64,000 bases of DNA, from the NCBI GenBank assembly GCA_000720375.1, contig JOAA01000028.1, positions 1 through 64,000 of the forward strand, read 5' to 3'. Source of the stretch: Rhodococcus rhodnii. Its GTDB lineage: Bacteria; Actinomycetota; Actinomycetes; Mycobacteriales; Pseudonocardiaceae. The notes beneath the pieces are model-generated. The model was given only the letters and a program-made list of their open reading frames with translations, was not told the DNA's origin and did no database searches. The position numbers were made by a program, and so were the translations under genes. Positions within the stretch are counted from its first letter, which is position 1. Each line of letters starts with the position of its first letter. This document shows positions 1 to 8,050 of this stretch, piece after piece.

Positions 1-131
1 GTGTCGCCGAGCCGCCGTGTCGCCGAGCCGCCGTGTCGCCGAGCCGCCGTGTCGCCGAGCCGCCGTGTCGCCGAGCCGCCGGAGTCCCCGAGCCGCCGGA
101 GTCCCCGAGCCGCCGGAGTCCCCGAGCCGCC
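1..131. repeat. Two adjacent minisatellites, 16-bp x5 and 17-bp x3
   Basis: Five perfect copies of a 16-bp unit (GTGTCGCCGAGCCGCC) fill 1-80. They are followed without a gap by three perfect copies of a 17-bp unit (GGAGTCCCCGAGCCGCC) at 81-131, which share the CGAGCCGCC end. The array starts at the window edge and may be longer. Neither period is a multiple of three and the unit length changes, so a repeat peptide is unlikely. From 132 to 230 I see only G/C-rich degenerate sequence and no gene. Confidence 0.9.
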
Positions 132-249
132 GACCCCCGGAGTCCTCGAGCCCTCGGAGCCAGCCCTGTGTTCTGGGTGTTGAGTCCCGTGTCCTGTGCC
201 TGCGTGCTGAGCCTGAGCTCTGTGTGCTGTGTTCTGAACGCTGCGCTTT

Positions 250-344
250 GAATGCTGCACTCTGAATTCAGATGGCCTCGGTGTTGGTTTCCGAGTGCTG
301 TGCTTCGAATGCTGCACTCTGAATTCAGAACTCAGAGTGCAGCA
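250..344. repeat. Duplicated intergenic element with a 13-bp hairpin
   Basis: A 23-nt block starting GAATGCTGCACTCTGAATTC is present twice and identical, at 250-272 and 307-329. The second copy continues into an inverted repeat: TGCTGCACTCTGA (310-322) pairs perfectly with TCAGAGTGCAGCA (332-344) over a 9-nt loop. This could act as a terminator for a gene off the left edge or for the minus-strand gene ending at 463. From 345 to 462 I see no gene. Confidence 0.75.
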
Positions 345-462
345 CTCAAAGTTCAGCCGCACCACCCCACACTCCGAAACCCAAGCCCACCCTTGGACCC
401 GCAGATAGCGCGACGGCGGGCGGCCCGAACCGGACCACCCGCCGTCAAACGCCACTTATCGA

Positions 463-1245
463 TCAGAAGTCGCCGAAATCGCCGCCGCCAAAGTCACCCC
501 AGCCGCCGCCATCGCCGCCACCGAAGTCACCACCCACGTCGCCCCCGGCGTCACCACCAGCGTCCCCGCCGCCCGTGTCGGCCATGGCCTCGGCCTGACC
601 GGCGTCATAACCGGCCTCCCAAGCCGCAGCGTCCGGTATGCCGGCCATACCGGAGAACATCGCGTCGAACAGCAGGAACGTACCGACACCCCAAGCGCCA
701 GCGATGAGCGCGGGCTTCCACCACGGCTCGCTGTACCAGCCCTGAGGAACCGGACGCCCCGCAACGCGGCCACCGGGGTAGTAGTACGGCGTGCCCTCGC
801 CCGGCCGCGCCGAAGCCGCGTACTCGTGACCCTCGACGCTCACCCGGCGGTCGTCGGTGACCCGGCCAGCGTCGATCTGCTCGCGGTCCTCGGGCAGCGC
901 GGGACCTGGGTCCAGGCCCATCGCCTCACGCGCGGCCCGCACGTAGTACAAGCCCTCGAGCGCAGTCTTCGTCACGAGTTTGGCCTGCTCAGCCGTCTGG
1001 ACCTGGTCCATCTGCGACCCGGCCGCGGTGTAGCGCTCGGACGCGTCGGCCAATGCCTGCTTGGACGCCTCGTCGGTGCCGGTCAGGTTCATCACCTGGC
1101 CGCCGAGCCGCTCGACCCAGCGTCGTGCGTCGGCCTTGGCGTTCTCCAGCTCGTTACGCCGAGCTGTCGCTCGTTTGTTGGCCGCCATGAAGATCAGCCC
1201 GGCCACAACGACAATCAGTACAACCACCACGATGCCCGTGGTCAC
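463..1245 (-). CDS. Membrane protein with Gly/Asp-rich C-terminal tail, unknown function
   Basis: 260 residues from a GTG that sits 5 nt after a clear GGAGG. A longer frame from a TTG at 1287 exists but lacks a ribosome site. Residues about 3-22 are a membrane segment (TTGIVVVVLIVVVAGLIFM). A charged, probably helical region of about 90 residues follows. A second hydrophobic segment (PALIAGAWGVGTFLLFDAMF) comes next, and the last 40 or so residues are almost only Gly, Asp, Phe, Ala and Trp in GGDFGG-like repeats. I recognise the layout from other actinomycete membrane proteins but know no function. Two membrane passes would place the tail on the same side as the N-terminus. Confidence 0.75.
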   Translation of the reverse strand: MTTGIVVVVLIVVVAGLIFMAANKRATARRNELENAKADARRWVERLGGQVMNLTGTDEASKQALADASERYTAAGSQMDQVQTAEQAKLVTKTALEGLYYVRAAREAMGLDPGPALPEDREQIDAGRVTDDRRVSVEGHEYAASARPGEGTPYYYPGGRVAGRPVPQGWYSEPWWKPALIAGAWGVGTFLLFDAMFSGMAGIPDAAAWEAGYDAGQAEAMADTGGGDAGGDAGGDVGGDFGGGDGGGWGDFGGGDFGDF

Positions 1246-1336
1246 GACGCCTCCATTTGAGCGTTCGAAAGTCCTCAAATTGGACAACGCCGAACGCTAC
1301 CTCGTCAGTTCCCGTCGTGCGTCGCGACAGTGTGTG

Positions 1337-2551
1337 TCAGAACACTTGCGGGCAAAACGGATGCTGGTCGCCGAGAAAAGCCCGGGATGCCGGAATCAGG
1401 GCGCCCGGTGTGAGTTCTCGGACCCGGCCGGCCGCGGCCAGGTCGCTCAGCCGGACCCCGCCGAGGTACGCCGCCGCCAGGTCGGTCGTGTCCACGAGCA
1501 GGTCCGCATCGGCGTCGGTTCGTTCGACCGTCGCGCTGCCCGACGAGTCCACCACCATCCGCCACCTGCCCTGATTCCATGGGCACAAGACGTCGGTCAC
1601 TTCGAACACGGTGTCCAGCGGCGCCGAGTACCTGCGTTCGACGAGCGCGCGGTCCACGTCGACGAGCCGGACCCAGAGCGCGTCCCGCTGCGTGCGTACG
1701 ACCTGGCGCGGATCCTGCACCAAGTTGATCAAGGCGTCGTCGACCGGAATCGGGGCTTCGATCTCGCCGACAAGGTCGAAGTCGAGCAGAAAACGCCAGA
1801 GCGCGGCGGCGCCGACGGGTGTCGCGGCGACCAATTCCAGGACGTTCAGCTCGCCTTCGGGGCCGCGCTCGCCCCATTTCCGTTTGGTCCGGTAAATCAC
1901 GTACCCGTCCGGGTGAACCGCGAATTTCAACGGTGAGGCGCCTTCTCGCCAGTGCGGGGTGTCCCACAGGTAGCCGGCCCATGCCCGCTCGTCACGCGAC
2001 AGCCAACCGGTCCGCTGCGGCGCGACTCGGTCGTACAACGCCGTGACCAAAGGCAGCGCCTCCTCACGCGACACGAGCCGGACGCGGTCCTTACCGACGT
2101 CCGTGCCGGGACGGAACGGCACACCCTTGGGGATGTGCGCGCGCAGGTACTGCGACGCCAACCCGTAGCCGAAACGGCCGTAGATTCCGGCTTCTGATGC
2201 CCACAGCGCGGCAACCGGTTCACGCCCTTGCTCGTGCAGGTCGTGCAGTTGTGTACGCATCATCTTGGTCAGTGCGCCGCGCCTGCGGTGCCCGGTCTTC
2301 ACAGCCACCGTGGTGACCGCCGCGAACGGCCGCAGGCCCACGTCCGGGAGCGTCATCTGGCGCGTCAGGATGGCCGCCGTCGCAATCAGCTCGTCGGCGT
2401 CGTGCACCAGAAGCAGCCGGTCAGGCTCCCACTCGTTGCGGTACCACTCGTCGTCCTTGTCCTCGATTTCCTGGAGGAACACCGGCAGGAACAAGGTGAG
2501 CACGTCGTCGAAGTCGGCCTCGGTCGCGGTGCGGATCGTCAGCTCTGACAC
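1337..2551 (-). CDS. eis: Eis-family GNAT N-acetyltransferase
   Basis: 404 residues, the usual Eis length (about 400). The start is the GTG at 2551, preceded by AGGAAGG; open frame continues upstream but has no better start. The N-terminal GNAT domain carries the acetyl-CoA loop (VAVKTGHRRRGALTKMMR). A second GNAT-like fold follows, then a C-terminal sterol-carrier-like domain. The protein ends in Phe (PFCPQVF), as in mycobacterial Eis, where the terminal carboxylate takes part in catalysis. Eis proteins acetylate amines, including aminoglycosides and peptide lysines; the substrate here is unknown. In M. tuberculosis eis lies between degV and comEA; here those genes are 55 kb away. Confidence 0.85.
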   Translation of the reverse strand: MSELTIRTATEADFDDVLTLFLPVFLQEIEDKDDEWYRNEWEPDRLLLVHDADELIATAAILTRQMTLPDVGLRPFAAVTTVAVKTGHRRRGALTKMMRTQLHDLHEQGREPVAALWASEAGIYGRFGYGLASQYLRAHIPKGVPFRPGTDVGKDRVRLVSREEALPLVTALYDRVAPQRTGWLSRDERAWAGYLWDTPHWREGASPLKFAVHPDGYVIYRTKRKWGERGPEGELNVLELVAATPVGAAALWRFLLDFDLVGEIEAPIPVDDALINLVQDPRQVVRTQRDALWVRLVDVDRALVERRYSAPLDTVFEVTDVLCPWNQGRWRMVVDSSGSATVERTDADADLLVDTTDLAAAYLGGVRLSDLAAAGRVRELTPGALIPASRAFLGDQHPFCPQVF

Positions 2552-2666
2552 GCCAGCCTTCCTATCCGAACTGGCGAAACGTTGCCACTGACTTTCCGGT
2601 GGACGTATGGTGTGCGCACTTCTGGCGAAACTGGGTGAACGACTGGACTGAACTGGGTAGGGATCC

Positions 2667-3200
2667 ATGCGCCTGGACACCCTGACTCTGGTGCGTGAAG
2701 CACGGAAACAGGACGCGGCGAGCATCGGTGAGGTGCACGCCGAGGCGTGGCGGGTCGCGTATCGCGATCTGTTCGAGTCGAAATTCCTGGCCGCACAAGT
2801 GGAAATCCGCCGTGGGCAGTGGGCCGACATGCTCGGCGACCCCAAGCTGCCCGGCACGCTGCTGGTCGCCGAGCGCGGGCACCGGGTCGTGGCCTTCAGC
2901 CATTTCGGGCCCGCGGAGGAAGGCGACGGCAAAGGCGAAATCTTTGCGTGTTACGCCCGTCCCACCGCGTGGGGGACGGGCGTAGCGTCCACATTGCTGC
3001 AACGCGTCCAGGAAACCCTGGCTGATCAAAGGCATCGTGACATCCGCGCGTGGACGCTGTCGGGTGCGAACCGTTCACGGCATTTCTACCGCAAGGAAGG
3101 ATTCCGGGAATCCGGTCGCCGCAGGGAATGGGACTACGGCGACGGCAGGCCGGTGCTGGAACTGGAATACGTCCGCAGCATCCGGCACCTGCGCCATTGA
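2667..3200 (+). CDS. GNAT family N-acetyltransferase
   Basis: 177 residues, typical for a single GNAT domain. The N-terminus (LVREARKQDAASIGEVHAEAW) is the usual first strand and helix. The acetyl-CoA site is seen around ARPTAWGTGVASTLLQRVQE, and SGANRSRHFYRKEGFRESGR is the C-terminal motif with the conserved Tyr. The gene diverges from eis with 115 bp between starts. The substrate cannot be told from sequence. Confidence 0.85.
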   Translation: MRLDTLTLVREARKQDAASIGEVHAEAWRVAYRDLFESKFLAAQVEIRRGQWADMLGDPKLPGTLLVAERGHRVVAFSHFGPAEEGDGKGEIFACYARPTAWGTGVASTLLQRVQETLADQRHRDIRAWTLSGANRSRHFYRKEGFRESGRRREWDYGDGRPVLELEYVRSIRHLRH

Positions 3201-3204
3201 ATCG

Positions 3205-3600
3205 TCACTCTATTGTGGACAATGCGGTGCGGACGTAGTCCGGAATCGGCTTCTTGGAGTTCGCGGCCGGGTCGATGAAGACATGCCGGACCTCGCCCTC
3301 GGTGATGACCTGACCATCGACCCGGAACACCGGGCGGGTGATCACGCTCGTGGTGCCGAGGTGATGGATCGGAATCTCGATGTCGACCTGATCGTCGAAC
3401 CGTGCGCTGCGCACGTATCGCAGACGCGACTCGGCGACCATCATGTCGTCGCCTTTCTCGACCATGTCCTGATACCTGCATACGTGAGCGCGCCATAGCT
3501 CAGTCAGTGCGACGTCGTAATAGAACATGTAGTGCCCGACGAACATCACGCCCTGCTGGTCGCACTCGCTGTAGCGGACTCTAATCCGGTGGACGAACAT
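3205..3600 (-). CDS. Hotdog-fold acyl-CoA thioesterase (4HBT/YbgC type)
   Basis: 131 residues, a normal single hotdog domain. The signature VRYSECDQQGVMFVGHYMFY contains the Asp and Gly-Val of the 4HBT active-site loop and leads into the long central helix. It probably hydrolyses acyl-CoA esters in the cytosol. The gene converges on the upstream GNAT gene with a 4-bp gap, and its ATG is only 15 bp from the start of the divergent DUF6176 gene, so the two promoters must overlap. No ribosome-binding site is visible. Confidence 0.85.
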   Translation of the reverse strand: MFVHRIRVRYSECDQQGVMFVGHYMFYYDVALTELWRAHVCRYQDMVEKGDDMMVAESRLRYVRSARFDDQVDIEIPIHHLGTTSVITRPVFRVDGQVITEGEVRHVFIDPAANSKKPIPDYVRTALSTIE

Positions 3601-3615
3601 AACACATTGTTGCGT

Positions 3616-3984
3616 ATGAGCATTCCTGACGGCCTGATCGTCGAGTTGTCGCGTGCCAAGGTGAAGCCCGGAGCGTCAGCGGAAGCCGACAAGTGGATGA
3701 AGATGCTCAACGACCGGATAGACGAATGTGTGGCGACGCTCGACCGTGAGCGGATGGCGATCGAGATCGTGTTCCGGCTCCGTGAGGGCGACGACGACTA
3801 CCTGTACTGGGTGCAGGTGCGTGGCCGTGGCGGCGAAGGCCTCGACGAGTCGATCCCGATCGACCGGGACCACGTAGAGCAGGCGAAGCGCACCAAGGAG
3901 CCCGGCTGGGTGGAAGCCGAGCCCCAGGTGCTGATGCTGCCGGAACCGGTCAGGAAAGCGGTGCTGGACTGGGCGCTCAGGTGA
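3616..3984 (+). CDS. DUF6176 family protein
   Basis: 122 residues from the ATG at 3616; an upstream in-frame start at 3532 would overlap the divergent gene. The pattern VELSRAKVKPGASAEADKWM, a Cys-containing helix, then YLYWVQVRGRGGEGLDES and a C-terminal MLPEPVRKAV matches what I recall of DUF6176. It looks like a ferredoxin-like alpha/beta barrel fold of the monooxygenase/EthD kind; that is inference. Function is unknown. The stop overlaps the 3' end of the convergent cyclase gene by 8 bp. Confidence 0.7.
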   Translation: MSIPDGLIVELSRAKVKPGASAEADKWMKMLNDRIDECVATLDRERMAIEIVFRLREGDDDYLYWVQVRGRGGEGLDESIPIDRDHVEQAKRTKEPGWVEAEPQVLMLPEPVRKAVLDWALR

Positions 3985-4861
3985 GCGCGTAGGCACGGAC
4001 CGGGAACGTCCCCATGCCTTTGATGGCAAGGGGAGCGGCGTGAAACCGGAAACCGTGCGGTGGCAGCGAGTCCAGATTGGTCATGTGCTCGACGATCGGG
4101 ATGCCGGCGCGCAGCAAAGCGGTGTGTGCTGGCCGGCTGCCGTCGTTGGTGTCGTCCACGTTCATCGAATCGATGCCCACCACCGCGGGCCGTTGCTCCA
4201 CAAGCCACTCGGCGGCATCCTTGGTAATGAACGGATGCTGCCCGTTGGTGTACGCGTCTGTTCCCCAATGCTGATCCCAACCGGTGTTGACGAGAACAGC
4301 CTTGCCCGTGATTTCATAGGCCAGCAACAGTTTCCGGTCGATCGCCCGCTCGCCAGTCCGGACCGTGATGCCGTCGACATCCACGAGCCGATCGAGGCCA
4401 AGCCCAGAAAGGTCCACGTCATCACGAAATCGATGCGCAGGACTGTCTACATAGGTCCCAGTGTTGCTGACCATGCTGATCTTCCCGATCTGAAACTCAG
4501 TGCCGGGTGAATAATTGCGGTGCGAGTCCGCAAAGGGCAACCAATCCCCGATCTCCGGCCCAGGCAGACCGGCGTGAGTGGTCATGCCGTGCTCGATGAC
4601 GTGACTCAGATCGATCACCCGCCGCTCGCGCGCGGCGACCTCGACACCCCGGGATCCCTTGTGCGGCTCCTGAATGAGGGTCTTGTTGGCGATGGTGACG
4701 TCTCCGACCATCAACAACCCGAGATGCCGCACGAACAGTTCACCCAACGCGGCATCGCTGATGTCCGCATCCGGAATGTCAAGCCGGAACTCCTGAGCCT
4801 GCAAAGCCCCGCCATTGCTGAAGGTCACATTCGCGTCGAACTGCACCCGCCACTCACTCAT
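3977..4861 (-). CDS. Cyclase/kynurenine-formamidase family protein with extra N-terminal domain
   Basis: 294 residues from the ATG at 4861 (MSEWRVQF). Residues 1 to about 68 form a separate domain (DANVTFSNGGALQAQEFRLD...HLGLLMV) not found in ordinary cyclases. The rest is the cyclase fold, starting RVIDLSHVIEHGMTTHAGLP. The canonical metal motif HxGTHxDxPxH reads SNTGTYVDSPAHRF here, so its first two His are Asn and Tyr. I recall a subfamily with this NTGTY form, so it need not be dead, but metal binding or substrate probably differs from kynurenine formamidase. Confidence 0.75.
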   Translation of the reverse strand: MSEWRVQFDANVTFSNGGALQAQEFRLDIPDADISDAALGELFVRHLGLLMVGDVTIANKTLIQEPHKGSRGVEVAARERRVIDLSHVIEHGMTTHAGLPGPEIGDWLPFADSHRNYSPGTEFQIGKISMVSNTGTYVDSPAHRFRDDVDLSGLGLDRLVDVDGITVRTGERAIDRKLLLAYEITGKAVLVNTGWDQHWGTDAYTNGQHPFITKDAAEWLVEQRPAVVGIDSMNVDDTNDGSRPAHTALLRAGIPIVEHMTNLDSLPPHGFRFHAAPLAIKGMGTFPVRAYALT

Positions 4862-5044
4862 GAGCCAGTTTCTCATCCGATGCAGCAAGCCAATCCGGCA
4901 TCTGGCCGAGTTGGATCGGCTGGCCGAAGGCCCGTCATCTCCCTGACCCAACCTCGACGCACTGCCCAATTGGCTCGGCGCTGACACCCACGCCTCGTCC
5001 AGCACGTCGTGGACCGCAGTGGTTCCTCAGCCTTCAGATGTGTC

Positions 5045-5692
5045 TCAGCGATGCGTCGTGCTGGTTCCAGTCAGCAACCCTCCGCGTGGAGGAATTCGGC
5101 GCAGGTGTTCGGTACGCCAGTGTCGTCCTCGCCGCCGAGTCCGCCAATGTCGCCCTCGCGAGGGGCGTACGGGACCACGAGTAGCAGCGAAGGCCGGGTA
5201 ATGTGCGGCGAACTGGTCCGCGGTGATGCTCATCAGCACCGGATACCTGATTTCTCCCCGCAGCAATTCGGTGTCGCACAGTCGGCTCTCTTCGTGGAAA
5301 CCGAGTTCTCCGTGCAGCGCCAGCGAGGCGAAGTTGCTGCCATTGATGCTGACCTCGCACTCGCGATAGCTGCACTGCTCGAACATGAATGCGAGCAGGG
5401 TGGCGACGGCGTCGGCGGCATAGCCACAGCGGCGGTGTTGTGGCCCGATCCCGATGCCGTAGCTGAACCAGTTGGAAGACGGGTTGGTCTGGATCCATAT
5501 CGACCCGACCAGCGTCCGGTTGTGCAGTGTCTCGATCGCGATGTGGAAGTCGTCGCCGGCATTGGCCACACTCCGTCGATGCGTCGCCCAGTGTCGGTAG
5601 CCGCCGACCTGCGGGCCGGGGACGTGGACGGTGTCCCGGTCGAACCTGGCCAGGGTGCGATGGTCCGCAGGGCGGATCCCACGCAACCGCAC
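5045..5692 (-). CDS. GNAT acetyltransferase, RimJ/RimL type, with unusual Arg-rich tail
   Basis: About 215 residues from the GTG at 5692 (MRLRGIRPADHRTLARFD), which has GGATGG just upstream; the GTG at 5713 is an alternative. The GNAT core is clear: LVGSIWIQTNPSSNWFSYGI, then IGPQHRRCGYAADAVATLL (acetyl-CoA loop) and GSNFASLALHGELGFHEESR. The expected end is near AAHYPAFAATRG. The last 40 or so residues are Arg-rich and contain a duplicated GRHWRT element, which looks like read-through into non-conserved sequence, perhaps after a frameshift. Substrate unknown. Confidence 0.7.
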   Translation of the reverse strand: MRLRGIRPADHRTLARFDRDTVHVPGPQVGGYRHWATHRRSVANAGDDFHIAIETLHNRTLVGSIWIQTNPSSNWFSYGIGIGPQHRRCGYAADAVATLLAFMFEQCSYRECEVSINGSNFASLALHGELGFHEESRLCDTELLRGEIRYPVLMSITADQFAAHYPAFAATRGPVRPSRGRHWRTRRRGRHWRTEHLRRIPPRGGLLTGTSTTHR

Positions 5693-5913
5693 CGTCCATC
5701 CGACACAGCTCACCCCGTTGACGACCCACCACGGAGTACGGCTGCCTGTCAGGACCGAATGGGACGCGTTCTTGATCATCGGCAGCGATGGTACTGGGTT
5801 CGCTGCTCTGGTTGGTTCTCATGAGACAGCGAATGCTGGGGAACGGCGGATACGACAACATCACGGTCATAGTCATCCCGTGGCCCTGACACGGGACGAC
5901 CACGAGGAAGAGG

Positions 5914-5987
5914 TGGAGCGGGTGACGGGAATCGAACCCGCATGACCAGCTTGGAAGGCTGGGGCTCTGCCATTGAGCTACACCCGC
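5914..5987 (-). tRNA. tRNA-Gly (anticodon TCC)
   Basis: On the minus strand the gene reads GCGGGTGTAGCTCAATGGCA at the 5' end. The acceptor GCGGGTG pairs with CACCCGC. The anticodon loop is CTTCCAA (5951-5957) in a CCAGC/GCTGG stem, giving anticodon TCC. The T-loop is TTCGAATC, and CCA is encoded at 5914-5916. Confidence 0.95.
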
Positions 5988-6077
5988 ATGCGCCCACCGG
6001 GGGTGGGTGCGGAATAAGAGTAGCGGGTCCCGTTAAGCTATGTGCGCAGGGTCCGGAAAGATCGCGGACCGCGGCAC

Positions 6078-6151
6078 CGGGATGTAGCGCAGCTTGGTAG
6101 CGCATCCGCTTTGGGAGCGGAGGGTCGCAGGTTCAAATCCTGTCATCCCGA
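6078..6151 (+). tRNA. tRNA-Pro (anticodon TGG)
   Basis: The acceptor CGGGATG pairs with CATCCCG. The anticodon loop is TTTGGGA in a CCGCT/AGCGG stem, giving anticodon TGG at 6112-6114. The T-loop is TTCAAATC and the discriminator is A. The 3' CCA is not encoded. It diverges from the tRNA-Gly gene 90 bp to the left. Confidence 0.95.
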
Positions 6152-6162
6152 CTCGACTCTGG

Positions 6163-6233
6163 GACGACCGTGCTCGGCGCTTTGCGCCTCGCGTGGTCGT
6201 CTCGTTGTTTCTTCTGGGGGCCGAGCCCCCAGA
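6163..6233 (+). terminator. Terminator hairpins downstream of tRNA-Pro
   Basis: GACGACC (6163-6169) pairs with GGTCGTC (6195-6201), and an inner GGCGC-TTT-GCGCC completes the stem. A T-rich run (TCGTTGTTTCTTCT) follows. A second stem, TCTGGGGG/CCCCCAGA (6213-6233), adjoins it. Confidence 0.75.
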
Positions 6234-6260
6234 CCCCACGGTGCGTGCTCCTCGCCTACC

Positions 6261-6405
6261 AGCGCTGGTCACTTGGGTTTTGACCAGCGCCAGGGGCAAG
6301 GCCTGGGTAGCGCTGGTCCTTTGGGTGTCGACCAGCGTCGGCACTGTGGGGCCTGGGCAGCGCTGGGACTGGTGGGGCTTGACCAGGGGTTGGGCGTTGG
6401 CTGGT
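6261..6405. repeat. Three tandem ~49-bp hairpin-bearing repeats
   Basis: Units start AGCGCTGG at 6261, 6309 and 6359 (48, 50 and about 47 bp) and end GCCTGGGT/GCCTGGGC/GGCTGGT. In units 1 and 2 the arm CGCTGGTC pairs perfectly with GACCAGCG (6263-6270 with 6282-6289; 6311-6318 with 6330-6337); unit 3 is degenerate. The array fills the gap between the tRNA-Pro terminator and the tig promoter. No gene is visible in 6152-6561. Confidence 0.75.
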
Positions 6406-6482
6406 GATCAGCGAGGGGCTGTGAGGTGGCGCACTTGTTGGCTGTTGGATGGCCCTCGGCAACCACCTGTGTGCACCTCGCC

Positions 6483-6488
6483 TAGACT
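6483..6488 (+). promoter_or_regulatory. Putative -10 box of tig
   Basis: TAGACT lies 73 bp before the tig start, in the only stretch between the repeats and the gene. It matches the TANNNT boxes ahead of other genes in this window. No convincing -35 was found. Confidence 0.45.
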
Positions 6489-6561
6489 TCCCTGGTAACC
6501 CCCACGCCTGGTCACTCGGCGAGGGTGTTCCCACATGCCATTTCGCACGAGGAGTCTTACG

Positions 6562-7941
6562 TTGAAGAGCACCGTCGAGCACCTGAGCCCGACAAGGGTC
6601 CGGATCAACGTCGAGGTGCCGTTCGACGAGCTCAAGCCGAACTTCGACCGCGCATACCGCAAGCTTGCCCAGCAGGTGCGCATCCCTGGTTTCCGTCCGG
6701 GCAAGGCGCCCGCGAAGGTGCTGGAGAACCGGCTCGGTCGCGGTGTCGTGCTGGACGAGGTCGTCAACGAAGCCATCCCGGCCAAGTACATGGAAGCCGT
6801 CAACGCCGAGGAGGTCCGCACCCTCGGCCGCCCGGACATCGAGGTCACCAAGATCGAGGACGGTGACCACCTCGCGTTCACCGTCGAGGTCGATGTCCGC
6901 CCGGAGATCACCGTCCCGGCTTTCGGTGAGCTGTCGGTGACCGTCGAGGATGTCGAGATCACCGATGAGGAGGTCGACCGTCAGCTCGACGAGCTGCGTG
7001 CCCGGTTCGGCACGCTGACCGGCGCCAACCGGCCCGCTGAGGACGGCGACTTCGTCTCCATCGACCTGTCGGCCACCGTTGACGGCCAGGACGTCCCGGA
7101 CGCGTCGACCACCGGCCTGTCGTACCAGGTCGGCTCCGGTGAGCTGATCGAAGGCATCGACGAGGCCATCATCGGCTCGTCCGCGGGCGAGTCCAAGACG
7201 TTCGTGTCCAAGCTGGTCGCCGGCGAGTTCGCGGGCAAGGACGCCGACATCACCGTCACCGTCCAGTCCGTCAAGGTCCGTGAGCTGCCCGAGGCCGACG
7301 ACGAGTTCGCCCAGATGGCGTCCGAGTTCGACACCATCGACGAGCTGCGCGACAACCTGCGTGAGCGCGTCTCGATGGCCAAGAAGATGCAGCAGGGCGT
7401 TCAGGCCCGCGACAAGGTCCTCGAGGCCCTGCTGGAGACCACCGAGGTGCCGTTGCCCGAAAGCGTGGTCGGTGCCGAGGTCGAGATGCGGGCGCACGAC
7501 GCGGTGCACGCGTTCGACCACGACGACGCGAAGTTCAACGAGTTCCTCGAGTCGCAGGGGCAGACCCGCGAGCAGTTCGACGCCGACATGCGCGCCGAGT
7601 CGGAGAAGGCCGTGAAGACGCAGCTGGTGCTCGACTCGGTCGCCGACGCGGAGAACCTCACCGTCTCCGACCAGGAACTCACCGAACGGATCATCTACCA
7701 AGCCCAGCGCTTCGGCGTCAGCCCCGACGAGTACGTCCAGCGCGCCCAGCAGTCCGGCCAGCTCGGCGCGATCTTCGCCGACGTGCGCCGCGGCAAGGCG
7801 CTCGCCTCGATTGTGCGCCAGGCCACCGTCACCGACGCCAGCGGCAACTCCGTCGACTTCGACGCGCTGTTCGGCCCGGTCACGCCGGCCGAGGAAGCCG
7901 CGACCGAGACCGCCGAGGCGGAGCCGGCCGAGGCCAAGTAG
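6562..7941 (+). CDS. tig: Trigger factor, ribosome-associated chaperone/prolyl isomerase
   Basis: 459 residues, starting at a TTG ([13 protein letters not shown]) placed 8 nt after AGGAG; an ATG at 6535 is in frame but lacks a ribosome site. The ribosome-binding domain includes the GFRPGKAP loop (signature G-F-R-x-G-x-x-P) near residue 45. The FKBP-like PPIase domain spans about 150-240, followed by the long helical chaperone domain and an Ala/Glu-rich tail. It binds nascent chains at the ribosome exit. It lies directly upstream of clpP1-clpP2-clpX, the usual actinobacterial order, linking folding and proteolysis. Confidence 0.97.
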   Translation: MKSTVEHLSPTRVRINVEVPFDELKPNFDRAYRKLAQQVRIPGFRPGKAPAKVLENRLGRGVVLDEVVNEAIPAKYMEAVNAEEVRTLGRPDIEVTKIEDGDHLAFTVEVDVRPEITVPAFGELSVTVEDVEITDEEVDRQLDELRARFGTLTGANRPAEDGDFVSIDLSATVDGQDVPDASTTGLSYQVGSGELIEGIDEAIIGSSAGESKTFVSKLVAGEFAGKDADITVTVQSVKVRELPEADDEFAQMASEFDTIDELRDNLRERVSMAKKMQQGVQARDKVLEALLETTEVPLPESVVGAEVEMRAHDAVHAFDHDDAKFNEFLESQGQTREQFDADMRAESEKAVKTQLVLDSVADAENLTVSDQELTERIIYQAQRFGVSPDEYVQRAQQSGQLGAIFADVRRGKALASIVRQATVTDASGNSVDFDALFGPVTPAEEAATETAEAEPAEAK

Positions 7942-7953
7942 TGACGCTCTGAG

Positions 7954-7996
7954 CGAACGCGGGCGGTGTCGGGACGTTGGCGCCGCCCGCCTTCGT
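7954..7996 (+). terminator. Hairpin between tig and clpP1
   Basis: GCGGGCGG (7959-7966) pairs with CCGCCCGC (7983-7990), flanked by CGAA/TTCG, and TT follows. The 16-nt loop and short T run suggest a weak terminator or attenuator, so clpP1P2 may be partly expressed from tig. Confidence 0.5.
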
Positions 7997-8050
7997 TAAT
8001 GTCGGTTGCGAGAGATGAGCTCGAGTTTTTTCAGGAGAAGGCAGGCAGAC

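Noticed and set aside
1..265. Overlapping plus-strand frames rich in SPSRRVAEPP
   Set aside because: They are produced by the 16/17-bp tandem repeats in every frame, the periods are not multiples of three, and no ribosome site is present.
3214..3222. TGTGGACAA as a DnaA box
   Set aside because: It lies in the coding end of the thioesterase gene; single 9-mers are expected by chance in 64 kb.
6256..7701. 481-residue minus-strand open frame opposite tig
   Set aside because: It mirrors the codon pattern of trigger factor in GC-rich DNA and has low-complexity Leu/Asp/Gly/His composition.
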